Shown: positions 5,990 to 8,240 of the stretch, piece after piece
Numbering within the stretch: position 1 is the stretch's first letter
Layout of the letters: the number at the start of each line of letters is the position of its first letter
Origin: Enterovirga sp.
Lineage (GTDB): Bacteria; Pseudomonadota; Alphaproteobacteria; Rhizobiales; Beijerinckiaceae
DNA length: 8,240 nucleotides
Direction of reading: 5' to 3'
Assembly (NCBI GenBank): GCA_028290385.1
Contig: JAQGJZ010000340.1
Coordinates: 1 to 8,240, forward strand
Position numbers and translations under genes: made by a program
Notes under the pieces: generated by a model
The model's database searches: none
Told to the model about the DNA's origin: nothing
What the model saw: only the letters and a program-made list of their open reading frames with translations

Positions 5990-6876
5990 AGGCTCCGGCC
6001 TTCGACTACCTCCGGGCCGCCTCGCTTGCCGAGGCGCTCTCCGCTCTCGCCCAACACGGCGAGAGCGCGAAACTGCTGGCCGGCGGGCAGAGCCTGGTTC
6101 CGGCGCTGAATCTCCGGCTTCTCGCGCCGGAGATCCTGATCGACCTGAACGAGGTCCCGGAGCTGAAGGGCGTGTCCGTCGAGAACGGGCGCCTGCGGCT
6201 TGGCGCCCTCACGCGCCATTCCGAGCTGGAGCGCTCCGCGCTGATCCGCGAGCACGCCCCGCTTCTCGCCGAGGCGATCCGGCACGTGGCGCATCCGGCG
6301 ATCCGGAGCCGCGGCACCATCGGCGGCAACCTCGCCCATGCGGACCCAGCCTCCGAGCTTCCCGCTTGCGCGGTCGCGCTCGGGGCCGAGCTGGTGATCG
6401 CGGGGCAGGGCGGGGAGCGCCGTGTTGCGGCCGACGATTTCTTCGAGGGCGTCTACGCCACGAACCTCGCCCCTGACGACATTCTGGTCGCCATCGAGTT
6501 TCCGCTCGCGGCGCCGACACGCCGGCATGCCTTTCTCGAGCTGTCCCGCCGCATGGGCGATTATGCCCTCGTCGGGATTGCGTGCACGGCGGATTATGCC
6601 GGCGGAGCTCTGCGCGATCTGAAGCCCGTCTTCTTTGCGGCCGGCCCGCGCCCGACGCTCGCCGTCCGGGCCGCCGAGGCACTGGACGGCAAGCCTCTGG
6701 ATTCGGCTGCACTCGATGCGGCGGTCGAGGCCCTGGGCCAGGACATCGAGCCGGAGGGCGACCTCCAGATCAGCGCGGCGACCCGCCTCCATCTCGCCCG
6801 CACTCTGTTCCGTCGCGCGGTTGCGGCGCTCGCGCCCGAGGCGCCGCTCGCCCGCAAGCAGGAGACCGCAGCGTGA
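5986..6876 (+). CDS. FAD-binding subunit of a three-subunit molybdenum hydroxylase (CoxM type)
   Basis: The medium subunit (296 aa, normal for CoxM/HcrB-like proteins) holds FAD and passes electrons from the Fe-S subunit to the final acceptor. The two FAD-binding signatures are intact: A-G-G-Q-S-L-V-P (residues 32-39) and T-I-G-G-N-L-A-H-A-D-P-A-S-E-L-P (111-126). The C-terminal half has the pattern of the CO-dehydrogenase flavoprotein C-terminal domain. The ATG at 5986 overlaps the hydrolase stop by four bases and has no Shine-Dalgarno of its own, so translation is probably coupled. The operon order FAD, Fe-S, Moco subunit (M-S-L) is that of coxMSL clusters, but sequence resemblance does not show that the substrate is CO; most such sets act on purines, heteroaromatics, aldehydes or CoA thioesters. 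Confidence 0.93.
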   Translation: MKAPAFDYLRAASLAEALSALAQHGESAKLLAGGQSLVPALNLRLLAPEILIDLNEVPELKGVSVENGRLRLGALTRHSELERSALIREHAPLLAEAIRHVAHPAIRSRGTIGGNLAHADPASELPACAVALGAELVIAGQGGERRVAADDFFEGVYATNLAPDDILVAIEFPLAAPTRRHAFLELSRRMGDYALVGIACTADYAGGALRDLKPVFFAAGPRPTLAVRAAEALDGKPLDSAALDAAVEALGQDIEPEGDLQISAATRLHLARTLFRRAVAALAPEAPLARKQETAA

Positions 6877-7388
6877 GCCCGCGTCATCCTCTCTCCTTTT
6901 CGGTGAACGGCGAATCCGTTTCGCTGCTCGTCGATCCGCGCCGGCATCTCGGGGACATCCTGCGGGAGGATCTCGGCCTGACCGGAACCCATCTCGGCTG
7001 CGAGCACGGCGTCTGCGGCGCCTGCACGGTTCGTCTCAATGGCGAGATCGTCCGCTCCTGCCTGACGCTCGCCATCCAGTGCGAGGGCGCGACGGTCCAG
7101 ACGATCGAGGGCTTGTCGGATACGGGCGAAGTCGCCGACCTGCAGGAGGCGTTCCGCAACCGGAACGCGCTGCAATGCGGGTATTGCACCCCGGGCATGA
7201 TCGTGACGGCGCAGGACCTCCTGCTCCGCCATCCGGACCCGAGCCGCGAGGAGATCCGCGAGCACCTGTCCGGCAACTTCTGCCGCTGCACCGGCTACCA
7301 CGCGATCGTGGATGCGGTTGCGACGACCGCACAGGCCCGAGCGGCCGCGCAGGCTGAAACCGACGAACTGGCCAAGCTGCACGCATGA
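6873..7388 (+). CDS. [2Fe-2S] subunit of a three-subunit molybdenum hydroxylase (CoxS type)
   Basis: A 171-aa iron-sulfur subunit with both clusters complete. The ferredoxin-type cluster ligands are C43, C48, C51 and C63 (G-C-E-H-G-V-C-G-A-C), and the second-cluster ligands are C102-G-Y-C105 and C137-R-C139-T-G-Y, the usual CoxS form. The start is a GTG at 6873 in a GTGA overlap with the FAD-subunit stop, with AGGAG (6860-6864) eight bases upstream; although the frame is open further upstream to 6582, that part lies inside the FAD gene and is shadow sequence. The tail after residue 150 is rich in Ala and Gln and extends slightly beyond the typical family length. It differs clearly from the left-hand Fe-S subunit (C-R-C-T-G-Y against C-R-C-G-V-H), so the two are distinct paralogues, not a recent duplication. 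Confidence 0.94.
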   Translation: MSPRHPLSFSVNGESVSLLVDPRRHLGDILREDLGLTGTHLGCEHGVCGACTVRLNGEIVRSCLTLAIQCEGATVQTIEGLSDTGEVADLQEAFRNRNALQCGYCTPGMIVTAQDLLLRHPDPSREEIREHLSGNFCRCTGYHAIVDAVATTAQARAAAQAETDELAKLHA

Positions 7389-8240
7389 GCGCCACCCTCG
7401 ATAACGGCCCGACCGGCCTCTCGGCCCTCGATCGGCCGAATTCCTATATCGGCCGCTCCGTCCCGCGGCCGAACCTCGCTCGGCTGACGCAGGGCAGGGG
7501 CCAATATGTGAGCGACGTGGTGCTGCCGCGCATGGGGCATGTCGCCTTCGTGCGCTCGCCGCACGCCCATGCCCGCATTGTGTCGATCGACAGCACCGCC
7601 GCGAAGAGCGCGCCGGGGGTGATCGCGGTGGTGACCGGGCGCGAGCTCGAGGCGGTGTGCACGCCGTGGGTGGGCGTGCTTACGCACCTGAAGGGGCTAA
7701 AATCGGCCCCGCAACACGCGATCGCGGTCGCAAAGGCGTCCTGGCAGGGCGAGGCGGTCGCGGCGGTGGTCGCGCAGACGCGCGCCCAGGCCGAGGACGC
7801 GGCCGAACTCGTGCTCGTCGAGTACGAGGAGCTGCCCGTGGTGGCGGACATGGAAACAGCGCTTGATCCCGCGACGCCGGTCATCCATCCCGAACTCGGC
7901 GACAACCTTGCCTGGGAGCGCCTGCACGTCGCGGGCGATCCGGACGCGGCGTTTGCGGCCTCCGACCATGTGATCGAGGCGACCTTCGGGTTCGGCCGGC
8001 ACACGGGCGTGACGCTCGAGCCGCGCGCCGTGGTGGCCGATTACAACGCGGGCGAGGATCGCCTGACCGTGTACCAGGCGACCCAGGCGCCGCACATGAT
8101 CCAGAACATCCTGGCCAAGCACCTGAACCTCGGCGAAAGCCAAGTGCGGGTGCTGTGCAAGGATGTCGGCGGCTCCTTCGGCATCAAGGTGCACGTTTAT
8201 GCGGACGAGGTCGCGACCGCGGCCCTTTCCAAGCTGCTGC
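7385..8240 (+). CDS. Molybdopterin-binding subunit of a three-subunit molybdenum hydroxylase (CoxL type), 3' end outside window
   Basis: The frame opens with an ATG at 7385, overlapping the Fe-S subunit stop by four bases, and runs 285 codons off the right edge; family members usually have about 750-800 residues, so about one third is visible. The first domain is recognisable: I-G-R-S-V-P-R-P-N-L-A-R-L-T-Q-G-R-G-Q-Y (22-41) followed by F-V-R-S-P-H-A-H-A-R-I (55-65) and Q-G-E-A-V-A-A-V-V-A (121-130). The Moco domain begins with L-E-P-R (211-214), Q-A-T-Q-A-P-H (231-237) and V-G-G-S-F-G-I-K (261-268). The substrate-determining active-site loop (CoxL has a Cys-containing A-Y-R-C-S-F-R loop) and the catalytic glutamate lie beyond the edge, so CO dehydrogenase cannot be distinguished from other hydroxylases here. 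There is no strong Shine-Dalgarno; translation is probably coupled. Confidence 0.93.
   Translation, partial: MSATLDNGPTGLSALDRPNSYIGRSVPRPNLARLTQGRGQYVSDVVLPRMGHVAFVRSPHAHARIVSIDSTAAKSAPGVIAVVTGRELEAVCTPWVGVLTHLKGLKSAPQHAIAVAKASWQGEAVAAVVAQTRAQAEDAAELVLVEYEELPVVADMETALDPATPVIHPELGDNLAWERLHVAGDPDAAFAASDHVIEATFGFGRHTGVTLEPRAVVADYNAGEDRLTVYQATQAPHMIQNILAKHLNLGESQVRVLCKDVGGSFGIKVHVYADEVATAALSKLL

Noticed and set aside
6594..7382. 262-codon leftward frame opposite the FAD and Fe-S subunits
   Set aside because: Antisense shadow over two subunits whose cofactor motifs are complete.
7385..8240. Assigning the right-hand enzyme as aerobic CO dehydrogenase (coxMSL)
   Set aside because: Subunit order and motifs fit the broad family, but the diagnostic Cys-containing active-site loop is beyond the window, and a cyclase-family hydrolase partner does not suggest CO oxidation.

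Overview
The window is gene-dense, GC-rich DNA (roughly two-thirds G+C by eye) with strong G/C third-position preference, ATGA/GTGA gene overlaps and protein types common in Hyphomicrobiales-like Alphaproteobacteria. The taxon is an inference from style and gene content. No rRNA, tRNA, IS element or CRISPR array was seen.

Layout. Positions 1-258 (+) hold the C-terminal end of a small cupin-like protein. It converges on a leftward series reading, in transcription order: 4857-4375 a NicA/IorA-type [2Fe-2S] subunit; 4378-2255 an IorB/NicB-type molybdopterin subunit; 2245-1940 a small conserved-looking protein of unknown function; then, after a 112-base gap with inverted repeats, 1827-877 a thioredoxin-reductase-like flavoprotein and 792-262 a GNAT acetyltransferase. 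A 175-base intergenic region (4858-5032) separates this from a rightward operon: 5033-5989 a metal-dependent hydrolase of the cyclase (kynurenine formamidase/isatin hydrolase-like) family; 5986-6876 a CoxM-type FAD subunit; 6873-7388 a CoxS-type [2Fe-2S] subunit; and from 7385 off the right edge a CoxL-type molybdopterin subunit.

How the genes fit together. Two molybdenum hydroxylases of different architecture lie back to back. The left one has Fe-S and Moco subunits but no FAD subunit beside it, as in isoquinoline 1-oxidoreductase and nicotinate dehydrogenase. The right one is a complete FAD/Fe-S/Moco set. The hydrolase is translationally coupled to the FAD subunit. The arrangement suggests a catabolic cassette in which a (hetero)aromatic or carbonyl substrate is hydroxylated at the Mo site and a lactam, imide or similar bond is then hydrolysed. 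The substrate cannot be read from the sequence.

The shared intergenic region is the most interesting non-coding stretch. It contains overlapping perfect palindromes (candidate operator), a plausible sigma70-like promoter, and a leader hairpin that would pair the strong Shine-Dalgarno of a 34-codon upstream ORF. That ORF overlaps the start of the hydrolase gene. No regulator gene and no Moco-insertion factor (XdhC type) lies inside the window.
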